A DNA stretch of 64,000 nt, taken from Micrasema longulum. Taxonomy: Eukaryota; Arthropoda; Insecta; Trichoptera; Brachycentridae. The notes beneath the pieces are model-generated. The model was not told the DNA's origin and searched no databases. It saw only the letters and a program-made list of their open reading frames with translations. This document shows, one piece after another, positions 10,941-22,050 of this stretch. The stretch is from the NCBI GenBank assembly GCA_022494885.1, contig JAGVSM010001660.1:124001-188000 (forward strand), read 5' to 3'. Numbering within the stretch: the first letter of the stretch is position 1; each line of letters starts with the position of its first letter. A program made the position numbers and the translations under genes.

Positions 10941-11939
10941 AAATATTATAAGTCTGTATAATAAATAATTATGTGCCAACGTTCTCTGCATTTTTTTTAT
11001 GAAGAGCAAAATTAAGGTCAGCGTCATTTAAAAAAATTAATCACCTATGTTTTGACATGTGACTTAGATTTGGAAATACGACTTAAAAATTATCTTAATA
11101 ATACACGTGTTAGTCTCAACTAGAAAACCGGATTAAATGATAATTTATTGTGTATATATATGTTTATGTAAATTATGCTACCGTTTGAGAATCAATCACT
11201 ACAGAGTGACTTAAATTTCTAGATTGGCATGATTAAAAATAGATTATTAACAATAGAAAAAACTATACAAAAGATTAATTAAAATCGTATCACCAAAACT
11301 AGAAACGAATATTTTTGAAAATTAAATTTATTAGATTCTGATGGCCATTTGAGTTTTTCTGGGTTGTTATGCCACGTGTTAGCAAGCTGCATATATAAAC
11401 GACTGCGAAACGGTACAAATTCTACGTAACGTATATTATGCGCACGCAAATTACATCAACTCTGATGATAGACGCTGTACTGTAATACAAAACGTTGGAA
11501 AAGAGTGCGAACGACAAACTGTATTATAAGGCAGAAAAACTCATTGCGCTATATTATTAAAAAATTATGTTTTAGGGTTAAACGCGTCACAGTATAATAT
11601 ATTTTTATTTCCATTATAAAAATATGTTTGCAATGGACTTTTGTAATTTATTTAAATTAAATTAAAAAAAACGTTATTTTACCGCATATAGAATTTTATT
11701 TTTGATAGGGGAACGTGGAATTGCATTAAATTATTATTTGGTAGTTTTTGAAGTCCAGCCCCACCATTTTCTACCCCCTACCGATCCTTCACACATTTTT
11801 CGTCAATACTATGTATACTGTGGTGATAAAGATAAAAGTCTTTTTAATATTGACGTATTTTTAATCTCGGCCTCGTGACGTAATGGTAAACGTGGGACAA
11901 AGTTGACATGAAATATTTATTTAAAAGGGTGTTTTTCAC
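10941..11939. other. No recognisable gene
   Basis: AT-rich sequence with no long open frame. I see no repeat shared with the rest of the window. Confidence 0.4.
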
Positions 11940-12045
11940 TAGAATACTTCATTGTCACTGGACTTGTACCTGAAGCGTAAGACTGATCATCTTACCATCA
12001 TATCATTGCCCTATGCACCATTATATGCGGAAAGGGAATACTGAA
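11940..12045 (+). mobile_element. SINE family C fragment
   Basis: GACTTGTACCTGAAGCGTAA, then GACTGATCATCTTACC and CCCTATGCACCATTATATGC with GGAAAGGGAAT. This is body and 3' end in plus orientation, without head or GAT tail. Confidence 0.65.
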
Positions 12046-12579
12046 ATAACTGTCATTTTTAATGTAGGAAAAGTTCTGACAAATATGTGCTATGAAAATC
12101 TCCAAATTACTCAAAAGGGTGTACCACCACGGAAGATTAAAATCACTAGGACTCACATCATCGGAAAAACGATGGAAGAGAGGAGGCCCGATAGAAACTT
12201 ATTAGATACTAAATGATTATTACGACTGCCCCCTTTTTTTGCCCCTACACGAGATAATGAATTAAATCCCTACACCAATTTACGAAATTAAAGCTTGAAT
12301 CTATATTCTTCCTAAATCCACCTTTATCCCAGAAAAACGAAAAACACGCATAACAGGGATAAATTGTCAAGTCTAGTTGTCCATTCTATTCCATTCAACC
12401 AGGTCAAAAACCGTTTGGATGTTAGAGAAGAACGCAGACAAAACGCAGTACACTAGATATAGGCGCACCAGCAGAGGCTGCTTGGCTATAATAAATAATT
12501 GCGATAATAAACAGTAGTAAGTGGTTATGTACATACTAATAATAAATAAGCATAGTATTGATAATTTCGTCTGTTTAAT

Positions 12580-13530
12580 GATGGACAGTGTCCAGCGTCC
12601 CTAAACAGCGTAGATTACACATATACGGGAGGAATGGATCGAGCTGGATGAGCTGGTCGAGGTGCGGAACTCATGTCTGTGCCGTCTTTGTCCCGATCTA
12701 AGGGAAGGTGGGGGTAATTAATCCTTTACTAAACATGAGTCACTGGACGTGTCTGGAGACTGAGGTTTTTGATTGCGGGTGCCCCTGTCAGTGGACATCT
12801 TTTGCTGAGGACTTCCCTGAGCACGAAATATACGTCTCCTTTATTGCTTTCGTTTGATGAGGTGAAATTCTTCAATAATTACAGTTTGAGTAGGTATGAG
12901 TGGTGGCAAAAGTTGGTTTGCAACCAGTAGTCTTTGGGTAAGTCTGCTGCTTTTGGGTGCGCTGCCGGTGGCTGGCCTTAAGTGTCACCTAGGGGCGTTC
13001 TGGAGCTCTAGAGAGTAGTAACTAACGTTTCCTATCACTGTCGATATGCAGGGGTTTAAAATGTTTTTACTTTCCTTTGTCGCTACCTTGTAGACGATGA
13101 GGGGTGGTTTTAGAGCGACAGTGAAAGGGACATTGAAAGTTGTAAATGTAAATATTTGTTCGCGATTTTCCTTACTGAATTTGGTTAGTGAAGGATGAAA
13201 TATAATCAATTCGTAATGGAAAAAAAAATGCTTGCTTGTATGAGTGAATCCGAAGAAAGACATGTTGTCTTTAAAACGGATTCGGGTAAGTGGTGGTTGC
13301 TTTCAATGTTTAATAATGGAAGAATGCTTGTTACAAATACAAAATACAATGAACGCCTGTATCAAATATACGTATGTACAGTAAATTATACTGTCTACAG
13401 GTATAATATAATGCTAGTTCCCTGCAACTCTAATCTGCACCTAATCGATCTTAATAACACTCGAACATCGGAACGCGCTAAATCTAGATGCCTTAACCAC
13501 ACGTTAAAGAGAATGATTGAATTAATGTAA
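12580..13530. other. GC-balanced block with short open stretches, unassigned
   Basis: 12580-13200 has a more even base composition than the surroundings. It is partly open on the minus strand (12985-13263, containing LNPCISTVIGNVSYYSLELQ), with further decayed frames beyond. The plus strand is open at 13195-13530 (111 codons). Neither product has a motif I recognise. It may be a decayed transposon ORF1 or leader. Confidence 0.3.
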
Positions 13531-13730
13531 AGCCAAACCGAATATGTAGTGCCTCTGTTTAAAGCCAGCGAGCTTATCGAGGGGTTATTAACTTATTCGA
13601 GTGTATACATACATTTATTTATCAATCTCCTTTGGTGGATTACAGAAATCTACGAGATCCAAATTATCCACTCACGTGGGAAATGTTTTATACCTAGTTT
13701 CGTAAGCATTCAATTAATTCTAATTAGACA

Positions 13731-13990
13731 AATTCATCATCATCATTCTCTTTCCGCACCTAATGGTGTATAAGACACTGCATTAGTATACAAATCGCAG
13801 CGTATCTTTATCATTTTTGTTACATAAAGGTATAATGATCAGTATTACGTTTTAAGTGTCAGTCCAGGGACTATAAAATGTTCTAGTTTAAAAACACCAT
13901 TTTAAATAAAAATCTCATGTCAAACATGTTGGGAATCGAACCCGAGACCATGGTAGGTAAATGCACCGACCGCTTCACCACGAGACCGAA
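13731..13990 (-). mobile_element. tRNA-derived SINE family C, near full length
   Basis: Minus strand, 5' to 3': a tRNA-like head (TTCGGTCTCGTGG... then CTCGGGTTCGATTCCCAAC, with the polymerase III B box GGTTCGATTCC), a unique body with GACTGACACTTAAAACGTAA, and a 3' end GCGGAAAGAG followed by GATGATGAT. It aligns over about 260 bases with 45014, 51511 and 55257. The head lies at 13925-13990 and the GAT tail at 13733-13745. Confidence 0.85.
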
Positions 13991-14172
13991 TAAGATAAAT
14001 TAATTCGGAAAAATCTCACCTATCATTACACAAATAATAATTTCAACTCTTTGCTTCATTAAAATCAACAGCAAGATGAATTAATTCCTTTCAGTCCTAA
14101 AACTGTCGACATATGTTGATGTGGGAGACAAACAAAAGTTAGGAAAATGATTCTAGATATCATGACAATTGA

Positions 14173-14472
14173 TCAAATAATCAAATTAGCTTTTTTTGCA
14201 ATCTTGGTAATGAAATAAACAAAATTATTAAAGGAATAGTTTCGAGATATTTTCAAAATAAACTAAAAAATAATGAGTTCTTTCATAACTATGCAACAAG
14301 AGGATCTAAAAATATAAGACAGGAAAAGAAATCAAAAGCAATGTCCCAGAACTGCCTTATGTACAAGGGAATACAATCATTTGAGAAAATGCCAGAAAGC
14401 ATAAAAAATGAAATAAATGTAAATATATTTAAAATTAAATGTAAAAAGTATATATGTGAAAAAAATTGGTAA
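14173..14472 (+). pseudogene. LINE ORF2 C-terminus (about 99 codons, open)
   Basis: An open frame follows a TGA at 14170-14172 and ends with TAA at 14470-14472. The product contains FFHNYATRGSKNIRQ, AMSQNCLMYKGIQSFEKMPE and SIKNEINVNIFKIKCKKYI. HNYxTR ... LxYKGIxxFxxxPExIK ... FKxKxKKY is the terminal tail of Jockey/CR1-group ORF2 proteins. There is no upstream RT in frame, so it is 5' truncated. The AT-rich sequence to about 14690 is probably its 3' UTR. Confidence 0.75.
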
Positions 14473-15119
14473 TGTATAGTGTAAATAGTGAATAAAATTA
14501 ATAAAAATGTACATATGAAACAGTGAATATTATAAATTAGGATATTAAGTGTATAATGGTGTATAATAGTGATAAATAATGTTGGAATAAGTGTAAATGT
14601 GAATATTGTGTTGTAAATATATATTAGACTAAGTAAATCATAGAACTAAATAAAAAAAAATATAATAAAAAAACATGATAAACTATTAAAAAATATTATG
14701 TTCTAATATAATTTTAAAATTTGAGCATTTAAAATTTTTTATAATTTCAAATTGGCCTTAAATCGTTGATAAATTGTCCATGTTTATGAAACATGTGTAA
14801 TTATCTTACATTGTATGTTTATTCAATAAAACAAGTATAATTTTATTGAAACATATGGTACTTAAAACTAGCTTGAAATGTCATTTAGAAAGACGACAGA
14901 AATTCGCTCCGAAACAAATGAACCAGCCAGAAGCCAGCTGTCGAACGAAAAACGAACTTTTCTGTGTAATACGTTTATATCTTAATTAAAAAACGACAAG
15001 AAACCCACCCTATCCTGAACTCCAAACGGCAGAAAATTGTGTATCTTTTAGAATACAATATCTAATTTTAAGGATTCTGTTTTAGATAGTAAAAATGAAA
15101 TGTTAATAGAATATAATAC

Positions 15120-15225
15120 ACAGATGTATATAAATAAAAATAAATGTAAAACGAACTCCCTCTCTAAACACGTGTTTTCATTCTATAAGAGGGGTAGAAA
15201 CGTTATTATTAATTATGTTTGTACA
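15120..15225 (+). repeat. LINE 3' UTR-like repeat J
   Basis: It contains AAAACGAACTCCCTCTCTAA, then TCTATAAGAGGGGTAGAAAC, and aligns with 39865-39945. The CCCTCTCT...AGAGGGG pair can form a hairpin. In the second copy this motif lies 85 bases after a LINE C-terminus, so it is probably a LINE 3' UTR. Confidence 0.5.
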
Positions 15226-15453
15226 AACCGTTTGTTATTTTCTCAACAACGGGATTAAATTTATCTAAAATTGATAAATTTTAATAAACTCCCGGGCTGA
15301 AAGGGCTAAAAAAAATTTAATTTTGAACTTGGGCAAAATGATCAATGTTACACTGAATTATAACTGCGAGACGTCTTTCTTACAAAAATTATAAAATAAT
15401 ATCAGTGTAGTAATTTTTAAAATTATTTTTTTATTGGATTATCTTTATATACA

Positions 15454-15670
15454 TATATCTGTACCTTAAAGGCAGACAGTTTATAATTATGTCCATTGAG
15501 TTTAACAAAATTTAAGTCTTATAATGAAAGAACCAATGTATTAAGAGACTGAAAGTATAAGTTAATGCTATAAAAAAATAGAAATAACTGAGAGAAAGTA
15601 GATTCTTTAGTCATATTTTAAAGATTTTACGTTTGGATTTGCATCCGTCTGCCTTTGAGGTACAGATATA
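15454..15670. mobile_element. Inverted-repeat element (MITE-like), about 217 bp
   Basis: The left end TATATCTGTACCTTAAAGGC... (15454-15477) and the reverse of the right end (15647-15670, with CAGATATA at the edge) agree at all but one of 24 positions. TA lies at both edges, as expected for Tc1/mariner-type non-autonomous elements. No coding capacity. Confidence 0.6.
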
Positions 15671-15989
15671 ATTCTTCTGTACGTGTGATATTACTTAACT
15701 CCTAAAAGGCTTAACCGATTTACGTGCGGCTTTCCGCATAATAAAGAACTTTGCGCTGCGCATGTTTGTAGACCTTAAAAATTTCAATCTAATGTGGAAA
15801 AAAAGTAAGGAGCATAAATGTTTTATTCATCGACCTACCAGAGTTGCACATTCGATGAGAGTGCATCTATTAAAAAAATGATAAATTGTTATTTTTTTCT
15901 CACACAAAAAAGTTGGGGTTTGAATGTTTTCAAACAGCTTTTGTTTTTCGTGGATCTCAGTCACATTCTTTCCTTAAATTCTTTATAAT

Positions 15990-16460
15990 TTCTGCACATT
16001 TATTTCTTTTTACTGTATTCTTGGTAAAACTAAAATAATATAAACTGACATTTAATACATTATTGAAAATCGCAATCCTAAATAAAGTCCACCCCCGTTG
16101 TTAGAAGAGCAGAGTTTGACATTTGAAAAAATATGTATTTATGTTTTGGAATTAAACCATAAAAAATTACCTAGGTATCTACTTCAAATCAATATTTGAA
16201 TATTAATAATTCATCACACGTACATAAGAATTATATATATGGCTGGCGATATTACACTTTTTTTAATATTTTGCTTTGGGCAACAGCAAATCGCACAATG
16301 ACGAAACGAAAATATTGAAATATCGAACTCAATGTCAAATGTCACTTAGTACCTATATAGTTTATCGAAAATTTAAATATCACAAAAACGTTCAGTGAAC
16401 CATCTAATAGCAGACAAGCCAACGTCTGAGCAGGACAATGTATGTCAGGTCCGCTAGTTG
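15990..16460 (-). repeat. Dispersed repeat family M with transposon-like end
   Basis: The minus strand starts at about 16457 with AACTAGCGGACCTGACATAC. It passes CAAATGTCAAACTCTGCTCT, then AACGGGGGTGGACTTTATTT (about 16090), and fades near 15990. It shares the inner part with 1080-1330. No open frame. Confidence 0.5.
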
Positions 16461-17044
16461 ATAATAAAAACGAAGTGATTACTATAAACCCATGACTTTT
16501 ATTATATGTAGTTTTTATACATACATTTCAAACATAAAATTCTACTTAGGGAATGGTATCTAATGTCAAAAATATGAAACAAGAATGTTTTTTCTGGCAA
16601 GTTTGCAAAACCGGAAATACCAAGGTATGTTATGTAATGATATAAAGCAATACATAAATTATTCGGTCACTAGCCTTATATTGTAGATACAAGGCACCTA
16701 GAACCTACTAGGGCAACACGTTTTAATTCTTTCAAGATGCTAATCTGCGTGTTCACACGTTATAAAGGAAACAGTTTTAGATAACTTGATTTTTTATTAA
16801 AGATGAAGATGTGGTGTTTTAGAAGTAGGTATGGCCAACCATCGAGCATAGACAACAAATACGACAGGTTAGCAACACAGAAGATCAGTGACGTGTGTAA
16901 GCATATGAAAGCACCGACGCACTGATCGCTCTTTTTTCTCTACCTCTGCAGCCCGCCAGCTACTACCAAGATCCGAGATCAACGTTATCCAAAATTATCT
17001 TCAACCGCGTAGTAAAAAATATTCATTTTATCTTTTTTTTTTTT

Positions 17045-17540
17045 TTAAATATCATTGATAAACCCTTACGGGTTTTATACATTGAACAAAATATGCTTAC
17101 TTTTGAAATTCACATTCTACTGTTAATGATAATATTTTTAACATCCTTTGTCTGGTAGTTTATTGTATAATTTCAGTCCATGGTTTATTAATCTCGACGG
17201 TCCTTGTCTCGTTTAAGAAGGTTGTATATGATATTTTTCTGATATTCTCGTATTGTGTCAATGTTTACTTTTTTTTTCCAAGTTTTAGATCTTCGTCTAC
17301 AATGACATCAGTGGCTAATTTGGCCCAGTACATTACAGTGGCCCATAGAAGTTGCAAATAACATATTTTAGTTTTTACATAGGCTTTATACATTAGAATT
17401 TATTCCGTTTTTGGAACAAAGTTTTTGATTTAAAAAAAAGACTCTATAATGTCACCACTTTGCTAATTAAATTGTTGATATGAATTGTCCATGTCACATC
17501 AGTGTTCAATTTTACTAGTAAAATATTCTAAAATATAAAT
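17045..17540 (-). pseudogene. Decayed LINE ORF2 thumb and C-terminus
   Basis: Two protein blocks remain on the minus strand. LLVKLNTDVTWTIHINNLIS at about 17530-17465 matches the LGxxLDxxLTWxxHIxxL thumb motif. SRLINHGLKLYNKLPDKG at about 17200-17147 matches the LFNSLP-type tail. Between them the frame is broken by many stops. The spacing of the blocks is normal for a LINE, which supports one decayed insertion. Confidence 0.65.
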
Positions 17541-18169
17541 CTTTAATTTTATTGTTGGTTACGCCACATTTACTCTATGTGTACACACATATATACAAAG
17601 CACATTTACTAGGTTGAGGCGTTCAAATTTATTTGCTACCTACTGAGATGTGGGTAGGATATTGCAATGCCTACCGTGGGTACCAATTATTACTATCCCG
17701 GCCTCATAATAACAACTGATCTGATCGTGTGTGCATGTGCTTTGATATTCTCACCGCGATGGCGAATAAGTTATTTTTGCGATCAATAACTAATTAAATC
17801 CACTGTGTCGTGTAATCGTTCAGTGCCCCTCCTTCCTGATCACAAGACCTAATCTGATTCCGACTGCCGCGATTGAAGTTCCATACAATAAAGGTGCCAG
17901 AACCCTGTACAAGGTAGGTAATTGCATTCATTTTATTAGGGTTTTGTGGCAAAACAAATAAGGATAACGTATTCTGCGGACCAGACCATTTCGAGCGTTC
18001 ATCTACCAATGGGCAAGTGGCGCGATCGATTGTATTTTATTTTTGCTTTAATAAATAGAGTTCAAAACTCAAGTAAGTACCGACTTCCTTTTATTTATGA
18101 AGTTTGAAGCAACCTTTTGAAGAGCAAAGTGAAGGCCACGCGTGATATGTTGGATGTAGGACTTCAGAC

Positions 18170-18585
18170 GATTTCCTATCCACATTTTAGCCTGCAGTGC
18201 AGGAATAAAAACATCTTCGCGTAGCGAATACACGCTGGTCCTGGCCTCCTCCAGAATCTGTCTCCATTCCTCCCTGCATCATGCGGCTCTTCTCTAGTTT
18301 GTCAGGCCAATTACTTTAATGTCACTTTCCACATTATCTAGCCATCTTAATTTTAGTCTGCCTCTGCTTCGTCTGCCTTCCGGAGTGGTGAAAATAATCT
18401 TTTTTGGGGTACGGTTATCATTCATTCTGTGCACATGGCCCAACCATTGTAATCTTCTTATTTTTATGAATTGTGTAATGTTAGGTTCGTCATACAGTGC
18501 CTCTGTATGGCGAACAAAAAATATTCCTGCATCACAATATTTTTTAACTACTTCCCCAGCCAAAAACATAATTTTTAGTTTAACA
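18170..18585 (-). pseudogene. LINE C-terminal tail, RLQWLGHV type
   Basis: The minus strand encodes FVRHTEALYDEPNITQFIKI, then RRLQWLGHVHRMNDNRTPKK, GRRSRGRLKLRWLDNVESDI and, past a stop, EEWRQILEEA. This is the standard C-terminal tail RLRWLGHVxRM...RGRPxLRW.DxV of many arthropod LINEs. It differs from family A. The upstream product beyond CDAG at about 18580 is unrelated sequence. Confidence 0.78.
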
Positions 18586-18589
18586 CGTA

Positions 18590-18800
18590 AAGCGAATGAA
18601 CAGCGAAAAAACGGCGTAAACAATTTATGATGCGGATGTGAATGGATGCAGTAAAAGAGAAAGATCAAGAAAGGTATGGCATGGCCAAAGTCAATACTAT
18701 GTGGGGGGCATGTCAAAAATTAGGAAAATAGTCATACGTGCATGAGAAGATGTATAAATGTAGAGGAAGCAAGGTCCGTATGCAAAGACATACAGACTTT
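18590..18800 (+). pseudogene. LINE family A C-terminal tail, partial
   Basis: A plus-strand copy of the family A tail. It keeps the GATGCGGATGTGAATGGATG segment and the ATGTAGAGGAAGCAAGGTC segment (VEEARSVCK in better copies). It directly abuts a minus-strand LINE fragment (18170-18585), so two unrelated LINE tails meet head to head near 18588. Confidence 0.65.
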
Positions 18801-19241
18801 TTACCTACCTCCACGGATTTTTGTTTTATTTGTTTAAAAACCGAAATATGTTCTTTATGTTTGTATTTAAAAATGAAGAATAATCAATATTCGAGAAGAT
18901 ACTAGTGGATTTTTTAAAGCTGGAGCGTTCGCAATACTTACACAAACGCATTGTGTAGTATCTGTGAATAAGCTCATGGTATGACATCGCAAGGCATACG
19001 CAATATGAAAATAATATCTGTCTTTCTCGCGCTCAGACGCGCTTATGAGCGTGACACATACAACTATTGCTTTGTTAGTTGCTAATGGTGTGGTAATAAA
19101 ATATACACAGGATGCTTCTGCGATTCTAAATAGTAAAAAAATAATAATATATATTCGATGTATAAGTATTAAGCTATGGATGAAAAACAATGGTTTATAA
19201 ATATATTTTTTCGTTTAATCAAATCATGAGGTCGATTAACT

Positions 19242-19597
19242 AGTGCTGGCGCTTTCGCAAAACTTACACCAAAAATATTTATAATTTACAGAATATTGAT
19301 TTAAAAAATCTTGATGTTATATTAAATGTTTTTTTTGGATTAGAGCGAAAATAAACAATCACTTAAAAAAATATCATATATTTTTTTATTTTTAAACAAG
19401 GATGTTTTTATTATAATAATTTATGCAGTGTACTTAATATGCACATTACTAATTATATTGGAGAAAATATGTATTTATCTTCCACTTATTGATAAACAAT
19501 AAAGATAGCACATTTGGTTAAAATTTAATATGACCTTTTTTTAAATGAACATCCTGTAGATTTAAAATGCGTTTGTGTGAGTTTTGCAACCAGTACT
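19242..19597. mobile_element. Inverted-repeat element family O, about 356 bp
   Basis: The left end AGTGCTGGCGCTTTCGCAAA with ACTTACAC, and the reverse of the right end (AGTACTGG, TTGCAAAACTCACAC), match with a 4-base gap. A related left end (GCTGGAGCGTTCGCAATACT, then TACACAAACGCATT) lies at 18918-18955. The inside is AT-rich without genes. Confidence 0.5.
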
Positions 19598-20154
19598 AAA
19601 ACCAATTAAACATGAATACATTCGTTGAGTTTTGTAAACTAGCAAAAATTTTCATCCGCCAAGACTCCATTTGAGGTGTTGTTATTTTTTATAGATGCAT
19701 TAATAACATTATTAATAAACACAACCTCTCTTTACTTGGTAAAACGTGACAGCGCATTCTATTCGCTGGTTCTGGCACGTTAAATTGAATATAAATGGAA
19801 GAGGGGGTTGCTTAATGAGCGTAAAACTGGCTAAGGGTGTGTGTGAAGCGGTAATCGCTGGGCTTAACCTCAATTTAGGGTTACAATGGAACCGCTAGAC
19901 AGCGTTGTGTTTCTGCGACAGGTAAATCTATGCATTGCCGCTACGTCTTGTACCGAACTGAAATAATTATTTACTCAAAAGGGATAGTTAATTAAGTCCA
20001 AACAGAATGAGGTGAAGTGAGACGATAAATTTATGCGGATAATCGTTACCTGGCTCAATGACTCAACCTAAATGGATAGACAATAAAATGTTTACTTAAT
20101 CACGTACAAGACAAATGATTTTCTTAATTATATTTGAGAGACATTGGAAATCAT

Positions 20155-20530
20155 AAATAATGAATGTCGGCATCCGTGAACTGTGGAAGACTGAGAGATG
20201 CATTATCGACAGAATGAAGAAAGGGGTGTTGCGTTGGTTTGGACATGTAGAGCGAATGGACGGCAAAATAACGTCTAATATCTGCGATGCGAATGTTGAT
20301 GGATGGAGAAAACGAGGAAGACCGAGAAAGACATGGCACGATCAAGTCCATTAAATACTTGCAGATGGACATGTCAAGAGTAGGAATAATCGGCGTGCGT
20401 GCATCAGAAGACGTATGAATGTAGAGGAAGCGAGGTCTGTATGCAAAGACAGAGGGATATGGCGTTTTATTCTATCTGCCTAACCCTACGGGAAAACGGC
20501 GCGATGGTTTGTTTTGTTTTTAAATTCAGA
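20155..20530 (+). pseudogene. LINE family A C-terminal tail, best copy
   Basis: This is the clearest copy of family A. The product reads CIIDRMKKGVLRWFGHVERM, then GWRKRGRPRKTWHDQVH and a stop. After a frame change it continues RRRMNVEEARSVCKDRGIWR. The RWFGHVERMD and KRGRPRKTW signatures are the usual C-terminal tail of several arthropod LINE clades (RTE-, R1- and I-like). The upstream domains are absent, so this is a 5'-truncated insertion. The 3' UTR ends around the GATGGTTTGTTTTG segment at about 20500. Confidence 0.8.
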
Positions 20531-20607
20531 AATCCAGGGAAAACAATAAGCATTAGATGGACAAATATACCAGATAAATAGAAGACTCAACTAGGATTAT
20601 TTAATAT

Positions 20608-20784
20608 ATTGAGTTTTTCTACTGACATTTCTTGGTGGAACTGCTTTTTAATTATAATGATAAAAAAACTTTTTAGTTTTATTCCACTACATTTTTTACC
20701 AGTGACCGGGTTTCGTCGTGACCGACATCGTCAAAAAAATATACATAAAGGTGGAATAAAACAATAAAGTATTTTTATTATTAT
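20608..20784 (-). mobile_element. Small insertion with hammerhead-like motif between 19-bp direct repeats
   Basis: A 177-base unit is flanked by two identical 19-base direct repeats (20589-20607 and 20785-20803). Inside are 38-base inverted arms (20650-20687 and 20751-20788) carrying TTTTATTCCAC and GTGGAATAAAA. Between the arms lies a hammerhead-like core on the minus strand. Penelope-like elements and retrozymes are known to carry hammerhead motifs in their terminal repeats. Either origin is possible, and no protein is encoded. Confidence 0.55.
20691..20740 (-). ncRNA. Hammerhead-ribozyme-like fold (probably inactive)
   Basis: On the minus strand, stem I pairs ATTTTT (20740-20735) with AAAAAT (20696-20691). 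It is followed at once by TTGACGA in place of CUGANGA, and a single extra T. Stem II is GTCG-GTCA-CGAC. GAAA follows (20714-20711), then stem III ACC(C)G...C(T)GGT, and A at the cleavage position. Strand order and spacing match a type I hammerhead. The first conserved C is T and one T is bulged before stem II, so activity is doubtful. Confidence 0.5.
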
Positions 20785-20929
20785 AACTAGGATTATTTAA
20801 TATTTTTTTACAGAAAGGATAAATAAACAACACTTTCCAATAATATCCGACATTTTTATTTCCGGAAATGCTAAAACAATTACCTTAGAAGTTTCGCTTA
20901 ATTTACAGAACGAGGAAAAAAGAAAACGG

Positions 20930-21225
20930 AGGCAGAAAACTCCGGTGACAATCTTACTATTATCAAGCGGAGTTGACATGGTTGGCCGGACCATTTACTG
21001 TGGATGCCCCCCGAAAGCCCAACCACGCTTGTCTACTTAACAAGGAATCATGTTCTCGACGTCCTGGACATCCGCTCCTGACTATTTGTCGGCAGGTTAT
21101 GTCAGAACTACGGGATGCAAACCTGACACAGGAGCTGGCAGCCGACAGATAGGCCAGAAGGCTCTTTGGAAACACCATATGCTACAACTAGGGAGCAGAC
21201 ATAGAATGATGATGATGGTGAATCG
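20930..21225 (+). repeat. Dispersed repeat family F, probable LINE tail
   Basis: It shares with the minus strand of 49855-50140 the blocks CTCCGGTGACAA, GACGTCCTGGACATCCG, GTTATGTCAGAACTACGG and AGGGAGCAG followed by GATGATGATG. One frame reads CRQVMSELRDANLT and later AADR, stop, ARRLFGNTIC. That resembles the last residues of a LINE ORF2, but the match is weak. It ends in a GAT-rich tail. Confidence 0.55.
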
Positions 21226-21254
21226 TGAAAATTGGACGTGTTAAACTAACAATT

Positions 21255-21480
21255 TATCAAATTCTGAGAGAGACTTCTCTTCTAGAGACTATTTGAGATA
21301 AGGAAACATAAAAGTCTTTTACAGGGCTTATGACATATCGTTGGCTGGTTTAAGTGGCTACTTTACACACTGTGTAAAATGTTATGAATGCACCATTTTG
21401 TCTATTTTTGAACATCCACATTTCTTCAATTCTTCCATCTGTTGATCTTAGTGAAGTTAAAGAGCTGCAACCTTTATTTT
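21255..21480 (-). repeat. Fold-back repeat family B, one arm and core
   Basis: CAGGGCTTATGACATATCGT, TGGCTGGTTTAAGTGGCTAC and ATTCTTCCATCTGTTGATCT match the core of the 10.6-kb copy. The ends are decayed. It joins directly to a SINE C 3' fragment at 21500. Confidence 0.65.
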
Positions 21481-21499
21481 TGCCTTCTCAAAAAAAAAT

Positions 21500-21578
21500 A
21501 TCAAGATACGCTGCGATTGGAGTACCAATGCAGTGCCCTATGCACCATTAGGTGTGGAAAGGGAATGATGATGATGAT
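21500..21578 (+). mobile_element. SINE family C 3' fragment
   Basis: GATACGCTGCGATTGGAGTA, CCTATGCACCATTAGGTGTG, then GGAAAGGGAATGATGATGAT: the last 80 bases of the SINE including its GAT tail. Confidence 0.75.
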
Positions 21579-21614
21579 TCAATCTTATAAAAATAGCTAC
21601 GTTCGATTCACATA

Positions 21615-21710
21615 ATGACCATCCTCTAATTATTTATTTATTTATCAATATACACGGCACGTAGTGTCTTTTACTTTACAATAATACAAAGTGTGTAGAA
21701 ATAAACACTT
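21615..21710 (-). repeat. Possible LINE/SINE 3' end (CCGTGTA type)
   Basis: The minus strand runs from CACACTTTGTATTATTGTAA and AAAGACACTACGTGCCGTGT to a TTTA-rich tail. Similar ...GCCGTGTA... ends lie at 47765-47850 and 26245-26330, also on the minus strand. Weak, short matches. Confidence 0.35.
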
Positions 21711-22019
21711 CAAAAAATATACAGTAGATAGAAAAAAACGCATAAAAAGTCTAGTCTATCAATGTACCTGGCAACACTATGGTTACATTCAATGAAGACG
21801 CTTACATATTGTATAATAAATAAATCACTAAAAGGCATATAAAAATTAAAAAGTAAGAAAAATGTTTTTTTTTTGTATTTTAGGACATTCCAGCAGTTGT
21901 GTATAAATATACAAGTAGCTACTTGAACCGAATAAATATTGTCGAGTGTGCGATTGGATCCCTTTACAGATAGTGCTGTGCTAGCAAACAGTGCAACAGA
22001 TACACAGGGTAATTAGTTC

Positions 22020-22050
22020 GGGTGGGGGTGGGGGTGGGTGTGGGTGTGGG
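22020..22050 (+). other. G-quadruplex-prone tract
   Basis: Six runs of three or more G separated by T or TGT within 31 bases (GGGTGGGGGTGGGGGTGGG, then TGTGGGTGTGGG). Very unusual in this AT-rich window. No gene lies next to it. Confidence 0.85.

Noticed and set aside
13195..13530. 111-codon open stretch
   Set aside because: No family motif is visible, and it overlaps another open stretch on the opposite strand. I mention it only within the unassigned block.
21000..21180. Minus-strand open stretch as a secreted protein gene
   Set aside because: It lies within repeat family F, whose better-supported reading is on the plus strand, and is not open in the other copies.
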